NCBI RefSeq assembly: GCF_000725495.1 | Contig: NZ_JNZD01000001.1 | Location: 310,001-374,000, forward strand | Origin: Streptomyces aureus | Lineage (GTDB): Bacteria; Actinomycetota; Actinomycetes; Streptomycetales; Streptomycetaceae | Reading direction: 5' to 3' | DNA: 64,000 nt | In this document: positions 25,866 to 33,771 of the stretch, one piece after another | Position numbering within the stretch: position 1 is the first letter of the stretch | Layout: the number at the start of each line of letters is the position of its first letter | The notes under the pieces: model-generated | The model's database searches: none | Told to the model about the DNA's origin: nothing | Seen by the model: only the letters and a program-made list of their open reading frames with translations | Position numbers and translations under genes: made by a program

Positions 25866-27251
25866 ATGACGACATCCCACGACGATCTGCTTCCCGGCAC
25901 GCGCCGGGCCCTGCTGCACCGCATCGCCGTCGCACAGAGCGAGGGACGGACGCCGTCGCTCGTCGCGACGGTGGTCCGGGGCGGGAAGGCGGTGTGGACC
26001 GGGGCGCGGACCTCGGTGCCCGGTCACGGTCCCGACGAGAACGTGCAGTACCGGATCGGCTCCATCACCAAGACCTTCACCGCCGTCCTGGTACTGCGCC
26101 TGCGCGACGAGGGGCTCCTGGACCTCGGTGACCCGCTGGAGAAGCATGTGCCGGACACCGGCGCGGGGGAGGTGACCATCGCCCAACTCCTCGCCCACAC
26201 CGGAGGGCTGGCCGCCGAGACACCCGCGCCCTGGTGGGAACGCACCTCCGGCTCGCTGCGTCCCGAACTGGGCGACGTCCTGGGCGAACAGCCCTTCCGG
26301 CATCCGGTGGGGCGCCGGCACCACTACTCGAACCCGGGTTACACGCTGCTCGGGGCGCTGGTCGAGGAGGTGCGCGGGGCGCCCTGGGAGGACGTGCTGC
26401 GCCGGGAGATCCTCGAACCGCTCGGCCTCCACCGGACGAGCCCTCGACCGCAGGCGCCGCACGCGGGGGGATGGGCGGTCCACCCCTGGGCGGACGCGAT
26501 GATGCCGGAACCCGCGGAGGACCTCGGCCGGATGGCCCCGGCCGGTCAACTGTGGTCCACGACCGGTGACTTGGCCCGCTTCGCGGTCTTCCTCGCGACC
26601 GGTGACGACCGAGTGCTGAGCGCCGAGTCCGTGCGGGAGATGCGGACGCCCGCCGCCCCGCCCGAGGCCGGGGAGCCGGCCGCCGGGTCCTCGTACGGGT
26701 TCGGTCTGCAGATCGTGCACCGTGACGGGCTGTCCCTCGTCGGGCATTCCGGGTCCTTGCCGGGCTTTCTCGCCGGACTGGTGATCAGCGTGGACGAGGA
26801 CGTGGCGGCGGTGGTCCTGTCCAACTGCACCTCCGGGCCGGCCGTGTTCACCGTGGCCGGCGATCTGGTGCGGATCGTCGCCGAGGCGGAGCCGCGGATC
26901 CCTGATCCGTGGCGTCCGATGGCCGAAGTGGAGCGGAGCGTACTGGAGTTGGCGGGGCCGTGGTACTGGGGGACCCAGGCCTTCGGGCTGAGGCTGCCGG
27001 CCGGAGGAGGTCTTGTGCTGGGTCCGCTCTCGGGCGCCGGCCGGGGTGCCCGCTTCCGGGCGAACGACGACGGGACCTGGACGGGGCTCGACGGCTACTA
27101 CGCGGGTGAGGTTCTACGGCCCGTACGACGGCCCGACGGCTCCCTGAGCCATCTGGACCTCGGGTCGTTCGTGTTCACGCGGCAGCCGTACGACCAGGAG
27201 GCTCCGGTGCCCGGTGGAGTGGATTCCGAGGGCTGGCGGGGGATTCCTTAG
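25866..27251 (+). CDS. Beta-lactamase/D-Ala-D-Ala peptidase family serine hydrolase (S12)
   Basis: A 461-residue protein of the class C beta-lactamase/DD-peptidase fold. SITK (catalytic serine and lysine, near residue 62), YSN (Y near 157) and HSG in GHSGSLPGF form the active site. An extra C-terminal domain of about 120 residues is beta-rich, as in D-aminopeptidases and esterases of this family. No signal peptide is evident, so a cytoplasmic esterase or peptidase seems more likely than a secreted resistance enzyme. ATG start (MTTSHDDLLPGTR) lacks a strong ribosome-binding site; the frame is open far upstream to 25209 but that part is shadow sequence over the divergent gene. Confidence 0.85.
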   Translation: MTTSHDDLLPGTRRALLHRIAVAQSEGRTPSLVATVVRGGKAVWTGARTSVPGHGPDENVQYRIGSITKTFTAVLVLRLRDEGLLDLGDPLEKHVPDTGAGEVTIAQLLAHTGGLAAETPAPWWERTSGSLRPELGDVLGEQPFRHPVGRRHHYSNPGYTLLGALVEEVRGAPWEDVLRREILEPLGLHRTSPRPQAPHAGGWAVHPWADAMMPEPAEDLGRMAPAGQLWSTTGDLARFAVFLATGDDRVLSAESVREMRTPAAPPEAGEPAAGSSYGFGLQIVHRDGLSLVGHSGSLPGFLAGLVISVDEDVAAVVLSNCTSGPAVFTVAGDLVRIVAEAEPRIPDPWRPMAEVERSVLELAGPWYWGTQAFGLRLPAGGGLVLGPLSGAGRGARFRANDDGTWTGLDGYYAGEVLRPVRRPDGSLSHLDLGSFVFTRQPYDQEAPVPGGVDSEGWRGIP

Positions 27252-27262
27252 CCGCCACTTGC

Positions 27263-27300
27263 CACGAGGGGCCTGTTTCACGTGAAACAGGCCCCTCGTG
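27263..27300. other. parS site inside a 38-bp perfect palindrome
   Basis: Exact GTTTCACGTGAAAC at 27275-27288, at the centre of a 38-bp uninterrupted inverted repeat with arms CACGAGGGGCCT. It lies between the convergent serine hydrolase and GNAT genes, as at 7.9 kb, and would also form a terminator hairpin in RNA. Confidence 0.9.
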
Positions 27301-27317
27301 CTGTTGAAGCGAGTGGG

Positions 27318-27770
27318 TCACAACGGGAGCTTGAAACCGATGTGGGAGGCCTCGAAACCCAGCCGCTCGTAGAAGCGGTGGGCGTCGGTGCGGGAGGCGT
27401 CGGAGGTCAGCTGGACCAGACGGCAGTCCTGGCGGCGGGATTCCGCGACCGCCCACTCGATGAGTTCCGTGCCCAGGCCGCTGCCACGCTCGTCGGCGTG
27501 GATGCGCACGGCCTCGATGACGGACCGCGTCGCCCCTTTGCGGGACAGTCCGGGGATCACGGTGAGCTGCAGGGTGCCGACGACCCGGCCGTCGCGGACG
27601 GCGACCACCAGGTGCTGGTTCGGGTCGCGACGCAGTCGCTCCAGGGCGTCCAGATACGGCGTCAGATCGTCGGGCGATTCCCGCTCGGCGCCCAGCGGGT
27701 CGTCGGCGAGCATCGCGACGATGGCGGGAACGTCGTCGGCATCTGCGGCTCGTATTTCAAGATCTGCCAT
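27318..27770 (-). CDS. GNAT family N-acetyltransferase
   Basis: A 150-residue acetyltransferase. It spans one GNAT domain with the acetyl-CoA loop region DERGSGLGTELIEWA (motif A, about residues 96-110) and a C-terminal HRFYERLGFEASHIGFKL typical of the family end. The acceptor amine is unknown. It starts with ATG 9 bp after the marR stop codon, so the two genes are co-transcribed. Such marR-acetyltransferase pairs often protect against small molecules, which fits the divergent efflux gene. Confidence 0.88.
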   Translation of the reverse strand: MADLEIRAADADDVPAIVAMLADDPLGAERESPDDLTPYLDALERLRRDPNQHLVVAVRDGRVVGTLQLTVIPGLSRKGATRSVIEAVRIHADERGSGLGTELIEWAVAESRRQDCRLVQLTSDASRTDAHRFYERLGFEASHIGFKLPL

Positions 27771-27779
27771 GACCGCACC

Positions 27780-28268
27780 CTACGAGGGCACGGCCGCGGA
27801 GGGCGCGGGGCGCGTGGGCGCGTTCGCGGACTCCACGACCCGGACCAGGGGGGCCAGGTCGGGGTTTCCGGCCGCCTCGTCGAGCGCCTCGCGCAGGGCG
27901 GCGTCATTGGTGGGCCGTGCCTCGGCGAGCAGCTTCAGCCCGGCGTCGCTGACATTGGTGTAGATGCCGCGCCGGTCGGTCGGGCAGAGATAGCGGGCGA
28001 GCAGTCCCCGGTCCTCGAGGCGGGTGACCAGCCGGGTGGTGGCGCTCTGGCTGAGGACGACCGCGTCCGCCACCTGCTTCATCTGGAGGTGGCCGCCTTC
28101 GCCGTCGTGCTGCCGGCTGAGCACGTCGAGCAGGGAGTACTCGCGCACGCTGAGCTCGTGCCGCGTCTGCAGGGCCCGCTCGATATGGGCCTCGATCCTC
28201 CCGTGCAGCAGGGAGAGCGCACACCATCCCTGTGCGAGGGCGGTGAGAGCGGGGTCCGTGGCTGTCAT
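27780..28268 (-). CDS. MarR family transcriptional regulator
   Basis: A 162-residue winged-helix repressor. It has an N-terminal dimer helix, the recognition-helix region MKQVADAVVLSQSATTRLVTR and the wing DRRGIYTNVSDAGLKLL. A C-terminal helix completes the dimerisation interface. The ATG follows GGAGGAAAC. It diverges from an MFS efflux gene across 138 bp that contain inverted repeats and a plausible promoter, so it most likely represses itself, the downstream GNAT gene and the efflux gene. The inducer is unknown. Confidence 0.9.
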   Translation of the reverse strand: MTATDPALTALAQGWCALSLLHGRIEAHIERALQTRHELSVREYSLLDVLSRQHDGEGGHLQMKQVADAVVLSQSATTRLVTRLEDRGLLARYLCPTDRRGIYTNVSDAGLKLLAEARPTNDAALREALDEAAGNPDLAPLVRVVESANAPTRPAPSAAVPS

Positions 28269-28316
28269 GGCGTTTCCTCCGTCCCGGAGCGGCTCACACC
28301 AGGATAGGGCACCGGC

Positions 28317-28360
28317 GCAATAGCCCGCTGTTGCATATAACCCGCGTCCGCAACTATTGT
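28317..28360. promoter_or_regulatory. MFS promoter with candidate MarR operator
   Basis: TTGCAT (28331-28336), 18 bp, TATTGT (28355-28360) makes a plausible housekeeping promoter towards the MFS gene. Nested inverted repeats CAATAG/CTATTG (28318-28323, 28354-28359) and GTTGC/GCAAC (28330-28334, 28350-28354) overlap it, so a bound MarR dimer could block transcription. Confidence 0.5.
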
Positions 28361-28406
28361 GAACGCAGGCAAAGCGCCCGTGCAATCTTCTGGAAGGTGT
28401 GCCCAC

Positions 28407-29615
28407 ATGCCTCTCGCGCTTCTGGCCCTCGCGATCGGGGCCTTCGGAATCGGAACGACCGAGTTCGTCATCATGGGCGTTCTGCCCGAGGTCGCCGGAG
28501 ACTTCGGGGTCTCCATTCCCACCGCCGGACTGCTGGTCACTGGCTATGCCCTGGGGGTGGTGATCGGCGCGCCGATCATGACCGCGCTCGGCACGAAGGT
28601 GTCCCGCAAGCGGATGCTGATGGTGCTGATGGGGCTGTTCGTCCTCGGCAATCTGATCTCCGCCGTGGCCCCGGCCTTCTGGCTGATGTTCGCGGGACGC
28701 GTGGTCGCCTCCCTCGCGCACGGTGCCTTCTTCGGCATCGGCTCGGTTGCCGCCGCCGAACTGGTCGCGCCCGAGAAGAAGGCCGGCGCCATCGCGATGA
28801 TGTTCAGCGGACTCACGGTCGCCAATGTCGTGGGCGTCCCGCTGGGCACGCTGATCGGGCAGTCCGCCGGCTGGCGCGTCACGTTCGCGGGAGTCGCCGC
28901 GCTCGGGGTCGTGGGCCTGCTGGGCATCGCCCGGCTGGTCCCCGAGATACCCAGGCCCGAGGGAGTCCGGCTGCGCCACGAGCTGGCGGCCTTCAAGAAC
29001 GTCCAGGTCCTGCTCGCGATGGCGATGACCGTCCTCGGATTCGGCGGCGTCTTCGCGGCCGTGACCTACATCGCGCCGATGATGACGCACGTGGCCGGCT
29101 TCGCCGACGGATCCGTCACCTGGCTGCTGGTCCTCTTCGGGCTCGGCATGGTCGGCGGGAACCTCATCGGCGGCAGGTTCGCCGACCGCGCGCTGATGCC
29201 GATGCTCTACGTGTCCCTGGGCGGCCTCGCCGTCGTGCTCGCCCTCTTCACCGTCACCGCGCACAACAAGGTCCTCGCGGCCGTCACGATCGCCCTCATC
29301 GGCGCTCTCGGCTTCGCGACCGTGCCTCCCCTGCAGAAGCGCGTCCTCGACCAGGCGCACGGCGCCCCCACGCTGGCCTCGGCCGTGAACATCGGCGCCT
29401 TCAACCTCGGCAACGCCCTGTCGGCCTGGCTCGGCGGCGTCGTCATCGCCGCGGGCCTCGGCTACACCGCCCCCAACTGGGTCGGTGCCGCACTCGCCGC
29501 CGGCGCGCTCGTTCTGGCCGTCCTCTCGGCCGCCCTGGAGCGCCGGGCGTCCCGGCCCACCGTCGTGGTCGCCGCAGGCGTCCCCGCGGAGGCCAGGACC
29601 GCCGTCCACCACTGA
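28407..29615 (+). CDS. MFS efflux transporter (drug:H+ antiporter, DHA1-like)
   Basis: A 402-residue protein with twelve predicted membrane segments. It opens with the AraJ/chloramphenicol-resistance-like sequence FGIGTTEFVIMGVLPEVAGD, a block characteristic of this sugar-efflux/drug-antiporter branch. The loop after segment 2 reads GTKVSRKRMLMVLMG. It starts with ATG behind GGAAGG at 10 bp. Its promoter region is shared with the divergent marR gene. A heme-binding-like gene follows 100 bp downstream and may be co-transcribed. The substrate is unknown; drug or metabolite efflux is inferred. Confidence 0.9.
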   Translation: MPLALLALAIGAFGIGTTEFVIMGVLPEVAGDFGVSIPTAGLLVTGYALGVVIGAPIMTALGTKVSRKRMLMVLMGLFVLGNLISAVAPAFWLMFAGRVVASLAHGAFFGIGSVAAAELVAPEKKAGAIAMMFSGLTVANVVGVPLGTLIGQSAGWRVTFAGVAALGVVGLLGIARLVPEIPRPEGVRLRHELAAFKNVQVLLAMAMTVLGFGGVFAAVTYIAPMMTHVAGFADGSVTWLLVLFGLGMVGGNLIGGRFADRALMPMLYVSLGGLAVVLALFTVTAHNKVLAAVTIALIGALGFATVPPLQKRVLDQAHGAPTLASAVNIGAFNLGNALSAWLGGVVIAAGLGYTAPNWVGAALAAGALVLAVLSAALERRASRPTVVVAAGVPAEARTAVHH

Positions 29616-29715
29616 CCGGGTCCCGGCCCGCCCGGGCCCGGGCACCACCGCCGTCTCCCGCTCGGGCACCGTCCGGAACCGAGCGGAACACCACCCCCAC
29701 AAGGAGAAGAACCCG

Positions 29716-30138
29716 ATGAGCACCACCACCGCCGTCGCCCCGCTGACCACCGAGGACGCCGAGGTCCTCGTGACCGCCGCCCGGCACGCCGCCGAGGCCG
29801 CCGGTGTCCGGATCAGCGTCACCGTCCTCGACGCGGGCGGCCACCTCCTCGCCTTCCGGCGCGACGACCAGGCCGTGCTGATCTCGGGCGAGACCAGCAC
29901 CCGCAAGGCCTACACGGCGCTCCAGCTCGACTCGGCGACCGCCGACCTCGTCGACGCGGTGCAGCCCGGCGGCCTCTTCCACACCCTGCCCACCGCGCTC
30001 GACCGTCCCCTGCTGTTCATCGCGGGCGGCGTCCCGGTCCACCGCGACGGCCGTCTGATCGGAGCGATCGGGGTCGGCGGCGGCATGCCCGACCAGGACC
30101 ACGGCTTCGCCCTCGCCGCCGTCGCCTCACTGGTCTGA
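29716..30138 (+). CDS. HbpS/GlcG-family (heme-binding-like) protein
   Basis: A 140-residue protein matching the GlcG/HbpS (DUF336) fold: MSTTTAVAPLTTEDAEVLV, VTVLDAGGHLLAFRRDDQA and GAIGVGGGMPDQDHGFA. Streptomyces HbpS members bind heme or cobalamin and can be secreted redox sensors. This one has no signal peptide, so cytoplasmic function is likelier. Excellent AAGGAG ribosome-binding site. It follows the MFS gene by 100 bp and is closed by a strong terminator, which suggests it belongs to the MarR-controlled unit. Ligand binding cannot be told from the sequence. Confidence 0.85.
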   Translation: MSTTTAVAPLTTEDAEVLVTAARHAAEAAGVRISVTVLDAGGHLLAFRRDDQAVLISGETSTRKAYTALQLDSATADLVDAVQPGGLFHTLPTALDRPLLFIAGGVPVHRDGRLIGAIGVGGGMPDQDHGFALAAVASLV

Positions 30139-30184
30139 CGCCTGCCCGCCGAGGGCCCGTCCGCGGCGCGGCAGGCCCGAAAAG

Positions 30185-30217
30185 TGCCGGTCCCCATGAA
30201 TCCAGGGGACCGGCACA
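30185..30217. terminator. Terminator (12-bp stem)
   Basis: GTGCCGGTCCCC paired with its perfect complement around a 9-nt loop, 46 bp after the HbpS-like stop codon, between convergent genes. Confidence 0.85.
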
Positions 30218-30244
30218 GGCGTGCCACGTGATGCCTGCGACCCA

Positions 30245-30293
30245 GCCGGCTGACCTGGCCGGCTGACCTGGCCGGCTGACCTAGCCGGCGGCC
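30245..30293. repeat. 13-bp tandem repeat
   Basis: Three full copies and part of a fourth of GCCGGCTGACCTG, covering the end of the second GNAT gene and the DNA just beyond its stop codon. It is probably replication slippage and is the sort of sequence that varies in copy number. Confidence 0.85.
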
Positions 30294-31147
30294 ACGGTCA
30301 GCGGCGCGAAGCGCCGGGTCCAGTCGCCGGGCAGTGCCGGGATCTTGTGCGTCATGACCGCGTTGAAGCCGACGGACGCCAGTCCGCGCGCCTTCAGCCA
30401 GCTCAGCAGTTCCTCGTGCCGGACGTCGATGTCGGTCCGCAGAGGACGGTCGGTGTGAGCGGCGAGCGAGGAGACGAGCGCCTTCGCCGTCCGTGTGTCC
30501 CGGGCGACCAGGGGGCCGACGACATGGGTGGCCATGTTGGGCCAGGCGGCCGCGTAGCCGACGATCCGGCCGTTCTCCTCGGCCACGCGCAGTTGGTCCG
30601 CGAAAGCGGGCAGCCGGGTGATCAGATGGGTGCGATCGACGCCGAACACCTCCTCGTCCAGCCGGAGGATCGGGGCGAGATCCTCCGCCGTCGCAGGACG
30701 GGTGAAGGCCCCGGGCGGCGAGCCGTCGGGGGTGAACATGCCGCGGACCATCTCCGCCTGCCCGGTGACCTTGAATCCCAGCTCCTCGTAGAGCGGGCGG
30801 CCGTACGCGGTGGCGTGCAGGGTCAGCGGGGTCGGGCCCGCCTCCTCGATGACGTACCGCATCAGACGACGGCCGACACCTTGACGGGCGTGCCGCTCGG
30901 CGACCAGCACCATCCCGATCGCGGCCAGTTCGGGATCCTCGTGCGATCCGTATCGCGTCACCACGCAGGCGGCGACGAGACCACCGTCGGGGTCGTCGAT
31001 CCCGTAGCCGGTTCCCCCGGAGAGCAGCAGGCCCCACTTGTGTTCTTCACGGGGCCAGCCCCGGTCCTCGGACAGGTCGGCGCAGGCGGCGAGGTCGCGG
31101 GGCGTCAGACGGCGGATGGGCAGAGCGGCGGGGGAAGGAGTCGGCAC
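30281..31147 (-). CDS. Two-domain GNAT family N-acetyltransferase
   Basis: A 288-residue protein with an N-terminal GNAT domain (acetyl-CoA loop RHARQGVGRRLMRYV near residues 86-98, HATAYGRPLYEELGFKV) and a C-terminal Acetyltransf_18-like domain (LRVAEENGRIVGYAAAWPNM). This resembles the YitH/HolE-type acetyltransferases. The substrate is unknown. The start is uncertain: I chose GTG (MPTPSPAALPIRR) because the sequence before it is not conserved-looking; a TTG at 31168 is possible. It diverges from the HAD phosphatase gene, with an exact parS in between. Confidence 0.8.
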   Translation of the reverse strand: MPTPSPAALPIRRLTPRDLAACADLSEDRGWPREEHKWGLLLSGGTGYGIDDPDGGLVAACVVTRYGSHEDPELAAIGMVLVAERHARQGVGRRLMRYVIEEAGPTPLTLHATAYGRPLYEELGFKVTGQAEMVRGMFTPDGSPPGAFTRPATAEDLAPILRLDEEVFGVDRTHLITRLPAFADQLRVAEENGRIVGYAAAWPNMATHVVGPLVARDTRTAKALVSSLAAHTDRPLRTDIDVRHEELLSWLKARGLASVGFNAVMTHKIPALPGDWTRRFAPLTVAAG

Positions 31148-31250
31148 GCAGGTCAGGCTGTCCGACAAGGGCCGCTGCCGTCCACCGCTTTCCCGGCGCT
31201 TCTACCGGCTTTTGGCCATCGTTCCGGCCCGCAGCGATGTGCGGTCGGCC

Positions 31251-31264
31251 GTTTCACGTGAAAC
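31251..31264. other. parS site in a divergent promoter region
   Basis: Exact GTTTCACGTGAAAC, 43 bp upstream of the HAD gene start and about 100 bp upstream of the GNAT start. There are no extended palindromic arms here, in contrast to the sites between convergent genes. Confidence 0.9.
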
Positions 31265-31306
31265 CACTTTCCGCACATGCGGGGTGCCCCAGTAGCCTCG
31301 GCGGCC

Positions 31307-31939
31307 ATGGCGAGACTTCACCTTTTCGACCTCGACGGCACGTTGCTGCACGGCAGCACCGCACCTCTGGAGATCTCCCGGCAACTCGGCCGGGAAGCCG
31401 AGAACATCGCGATCGAACGAGCCATCTCCGAAGGGCGCATCGGTCCTCCGGAGTATGCGACGCAGGTGCACGCCCTGTGGACGGATCTCACGGAGGCCCA
31501 TGTCACGGCGGCCTTCGACGGCGCGCCCTGGTTGTCGGGCATCGAGGACGTCTGGACGGAGATCCGGCGCAACGGCGACTACTGCGCCGTCGTCTCGCTG
31601 TCGCCCTCGTTCTTCGTGGAGCGTCTGCTGTCCTGGGGAGCGCACGCGGCGCATGGATCGCGTTTTCCGGCGGTGCCGTTCGTGGAGCCGCTGGACCTGG
31701 CGGGCATTCTCAACGCCGCGGCGAAGGTGCGGATCGCCGACCGGCTCTGTGCCGAGTTCGGGGTGAGCCGGGCCGATTGCGTGGCCTATGGCGACTCGGG
31801 CTCGGACAAGGATCTCTTCGGCATCGTGCCGGTGTCCGTCGCCGTCAACGCGGACCGGCATCTCCGCGGTCTCGCCACGCATTCCTACACGGGACAGGAC
31901 CTGCGGGCCGCTTATCAATTGGTGGCGGGCACCAGGTAG
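31307..31939 (+). CDS. HAD-IB family phosphatase (SerB-like)
   Basis: A 210-residue HAD-superfamily hydrolase. Motif I is LFDLDGTLL with the nucleophile aspartate near residue 7; motif II is VSLSPS near residue 97; motif III/IV is the late GDSGSDKDLFGIV. The helical cap between motifs I and II is the type I cap of phosphoserine phosphatase relatives. It probably dephosphorylates a small metabolite such as phosphoserine or a sugar phosphate; the exact substrate is uncertain. The ATG at 31307 lacks a strong ribosome-binding site, and an upstream frame from 31277 exists. Confidence 0.88.
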   Translation: MARLHLFDLDGTLLHGSTAPLEISRQLGREAENIAIERAISEGRIGPPEYATQVHALWTDLTEAHVTAAFDGAPWLSGIEDVWTEIRRNGDYCAVVSLSPSFFVERLLSWGAHAAHGSRFPAVPFVEPLDLAGILNAAAKVRIADRLCAEFGVSRADCVAYGDSGSDKDLFGIVPVSVAVNADRHLRGLATHSYTGQDLRAAYQLVAGTR

Positions 31940-31975
31940 TCACGGACGGCAGAGCCGCGTCCGCGCCGCGGGGAG

Positions 31976-32458
31976 TCAGCCCAGGTCGGGTGCGTGCATG
32001 GCCCGTACGCCCTCGATGTTCCCGTCGAGGTAGTGTCGCAGCGACAGGGGCACGAGGTGCACGGAGGCGATTCCGACCCGGGTGAACGGGACCCGGACGA
32101 TCTCGTATTCGCCCGTGGGCTCGTCCACCTCGGGACCGTGGCGCAGGGACGGGTCCATGGACTCCAGGCGGCAGACAAAGAAGTGCTGGACCTTCACTCC
32201 GGTCGCCCCGCCGTCGTCGCCGATGTGCTCGACGGTGTCGACGAAGCAGGGCACCACATCGACGATCTTGGCGCCGAGTTCCTCGTGCACCTCACGATGG
32301 AGCGCTTCGACGACAGTCGTGTCCTCCGGTTCGACCCCGCCACCCGGTGTGAGCCAGTAGGGGTCGACGCCGGGCTTGGTGCGCTTGATCAAGATCAGGT
32401 CGTCACCGTCGAGCAGGACGGCACGTGCGGTGCGCTTGACCACGGGTCGGACGGTCAT
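31976..32458 (-). CDS. Nudix hydrolase
   Basis: A 160-residue protein with a complete Nudix box, GGGVEPEDTTVVEALHREV continuing HEELGA (about residues 38-61), which binds magnesium and cleaves nucleoside diphosphates linked to other groups. The remaining sequence (ARAVLLDGDDLILIKRTKP) is the standard beta-grasp scaffold. The substrate is unknown. The ATG at 32458 has no good ribosome-binding site. A parS-like site lies 22 bp upstream of this start, in its probable leader or promoter. It converges on the HAD phosphatase gene. Confidence 0.88.
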   Translation of the reverse strand: MTVRPVVKRTARAVLLDGDDLILIKRTKPGVDPYWLTPGGGVEPEDTTVVEALHREVHEELGAKIVDVVPCFVDTVEHIGDDGGATGVKVQHFFVCRLESMDPSLRHGPEVDEPTGEYEIVRVPFTRVGIASVHLVPLSLRHYLDGNIEGVRAMHAPDLG

Positions 32459-32479
32459 GGGAGAAATGTGGCCCGACTG

Positions 32480-32493
32480 GTTCCACGTGAAAC
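32480..32493. other. parS-like site (one mismatch)
   Basis: GTTCCACGTGAAAC differs from the exact parS 14-mer at the fourth base. It lies 22 bp upstream of the Nudix start codon in a 193-bp gap before the LysR gene. Confidence 0.7.
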
Positions 32494-32651
32494 ATCGTGT
32501 GGCCGCGATTCCTCGGGAAAGCCCCGAAGGATGCCCCGCGCCGCGGGGAACCGGGTGACGGCCGGTCTTGGGATGCCTGCCGCGGTCCTCGGCGCCGGGC
32601 TGCGCAGCGTGCTCGGCGACCGTGCCCGGAGGCCCTCGGTCCCGGGCGGCC

Positions 32652-33557
32652 TCACGTCCAGTCGGAGGCAGCCCGCAGCAGCCATGCGTGTGCTCGGGCG
32701 ATGTGCGCCATCGCCAGCGTCCCGGTCCGTACGACAAGGAAGTACGTACGCAGCGGGGGAATGACGGGATCGAGGAGGGGGACGACATCGCCGCGCTCGA
32801 TGGCGTCGGCGCAGAGGTACCGGGGCAGGACGGCGAGGCCGGCGCCCGCGGAGGCGCAGGCGAGGACCGCCCGGAGATCCGGGACGATCACCGTGCCGGA
32901 CGCGGCAGGGCGGCAGTCGAAGACGGAGGCCCAGTAGCCGGCGACGAGCGGCAGCGATTCGTGGACCTCGACGATGGGGACGTCCTCCAAGGCGTGCGCG
33001 CCCTTGCGGCGGAGTCTGCCCGCACGGATCCTGGCGGCCCAGCGCGGAGCGGCGACCAGGACATGCTCTTCGTCGCAGAGCGGAGTCGCGGTGAGGAGCG
33101 CACCCCGTGGCTGGGCCGTCGTGATGGCCAGATCATGATGTCCGGCGGCGAGCCCCTCCATCGTCTCCTCGGCGTTGCCGAAGGAGGCGCGCAGCGCGAA
33201 GCCCTGGCCCTCGCCGCCGGGCATTTCCATGAGCGCGGGCAACGCGCGTTCGGCGGTGAACTCGGACGGTCCCGCGAGATGCAGGGTGCGAAGGGACGAG
33301 TCGTCGTCGAGACCGGTCTCCGCGATCTCCACGAGGGCGTCGAGATGGGGCGCCGCCTTGTGGGCGAGTTCGTCGCCCATGGTCGTGGGCGTCACCCCTC
33401 GTGCCTGGCGCAGGAACAGGGGCCGCCCCAACTGGCGTTCCAGTGTGCGGATCTGCGAGGTGACGGCGGGCTGGGAGAGGCCGAGCAGGGCGGCGGCACG
33501 CGTGAAGGAACCGGCTCGGTGCACCGTCACGAACGTGCGCAGCAAGGCCAGGTCCAT
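32652..33557 (-). CDS. LysR family transcriptional regulator
   Basis: A 301-residue LysR-type regulator. The N-terminal winged helix is MDLALLRTFVTVHRAGSF, with LGLSQPAVTSQIRTLE as the recognition region, followed by the periplasmic-binding-protein-like effector domain to the C-terminus. Target and inducer are not evident; neither divergent neighbour obviously fits, since the upstream side is a 214-bp gap before the transsulfuration gene read in the same direction. ATG start; its ribosome-binding site GAGGGGAGGGGC is good. Confidence 0.9.
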   Translation of the reverse strand: MDLALLRTFVTVHRAGSFTRAAALLGLSQPAVTSQIRTLERQLGRPLFLRQARGVTPTTMGDELAHKAAPHLDALVEIAETGLDDDSSLRTLHLAGPSEFTAERALPALMEMPGGEGQGFALRASFGNAEETMEGLAAGHHDLAITTAQPRGALLTATPLCDEEHVLVAAPRWAARIRAGRLRRKGAHALEDVPIVEVHESLPLVAGYWASVFDCRPAASGTVIVPDLRAVLACASAGAGLAVLPRYLCADAIERGDVVPLLDPVIPPLRTYFLVVRTGTLAMAHIARAHAWLLRAASDWT

Positions 33558-33633
33558 GGTGCCCCTCCCCTCTCAGCACCCCCGCGCGAGCCTCAACTAT
33601 AAATAAGTCGATAGGTCGCTGTCGCTACCGTGA

Positions 33634-33735
33634 TTGGACACTGACACAGAGTCAACTAGCCTTGTTCGCGCGGTTCTTCGCGCGCAGAACCGGAGCGGTC
33701 CGAGCCACGAGGGGGGAGGCTCGGACCGTTCGCCG
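33634..33735 (+). ncRNA. Candidate small RNA with its promoter
   Basis: TTGGAC (33634-33639), 17 bp, TAGCCT (33657-33662) forms a good promoter on the plus strand in a gap where both flanking genes are on the minus strand. Downstream come a CGCGCG hairpin (33667-33684) and a strong terminator hairpin ending at 33728. Together they define a transcript of about 60-70 nt with no open frame. I recall a small RNA (scr3920) in the matching S. coelicolor interval but could not check it. The terminator alone could instead belong to the downstream minus-strand gene. Confidence 0.5.
33696..33728. terminator. Strong hairpin, terminator in either direction
   Basis: An 11-bp perfect stem (CGGTCCGAGCC and its complement) around an 11-nt loop. 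It could end the candidate small RNA on the plus strand or the transsulfuration transcript on the minus strand. Confidence 0.75.
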
Positions 33736-33771
33736 TACCCGGTGGGGCGCCGGTCCCGAGGCGGTGGAGTC

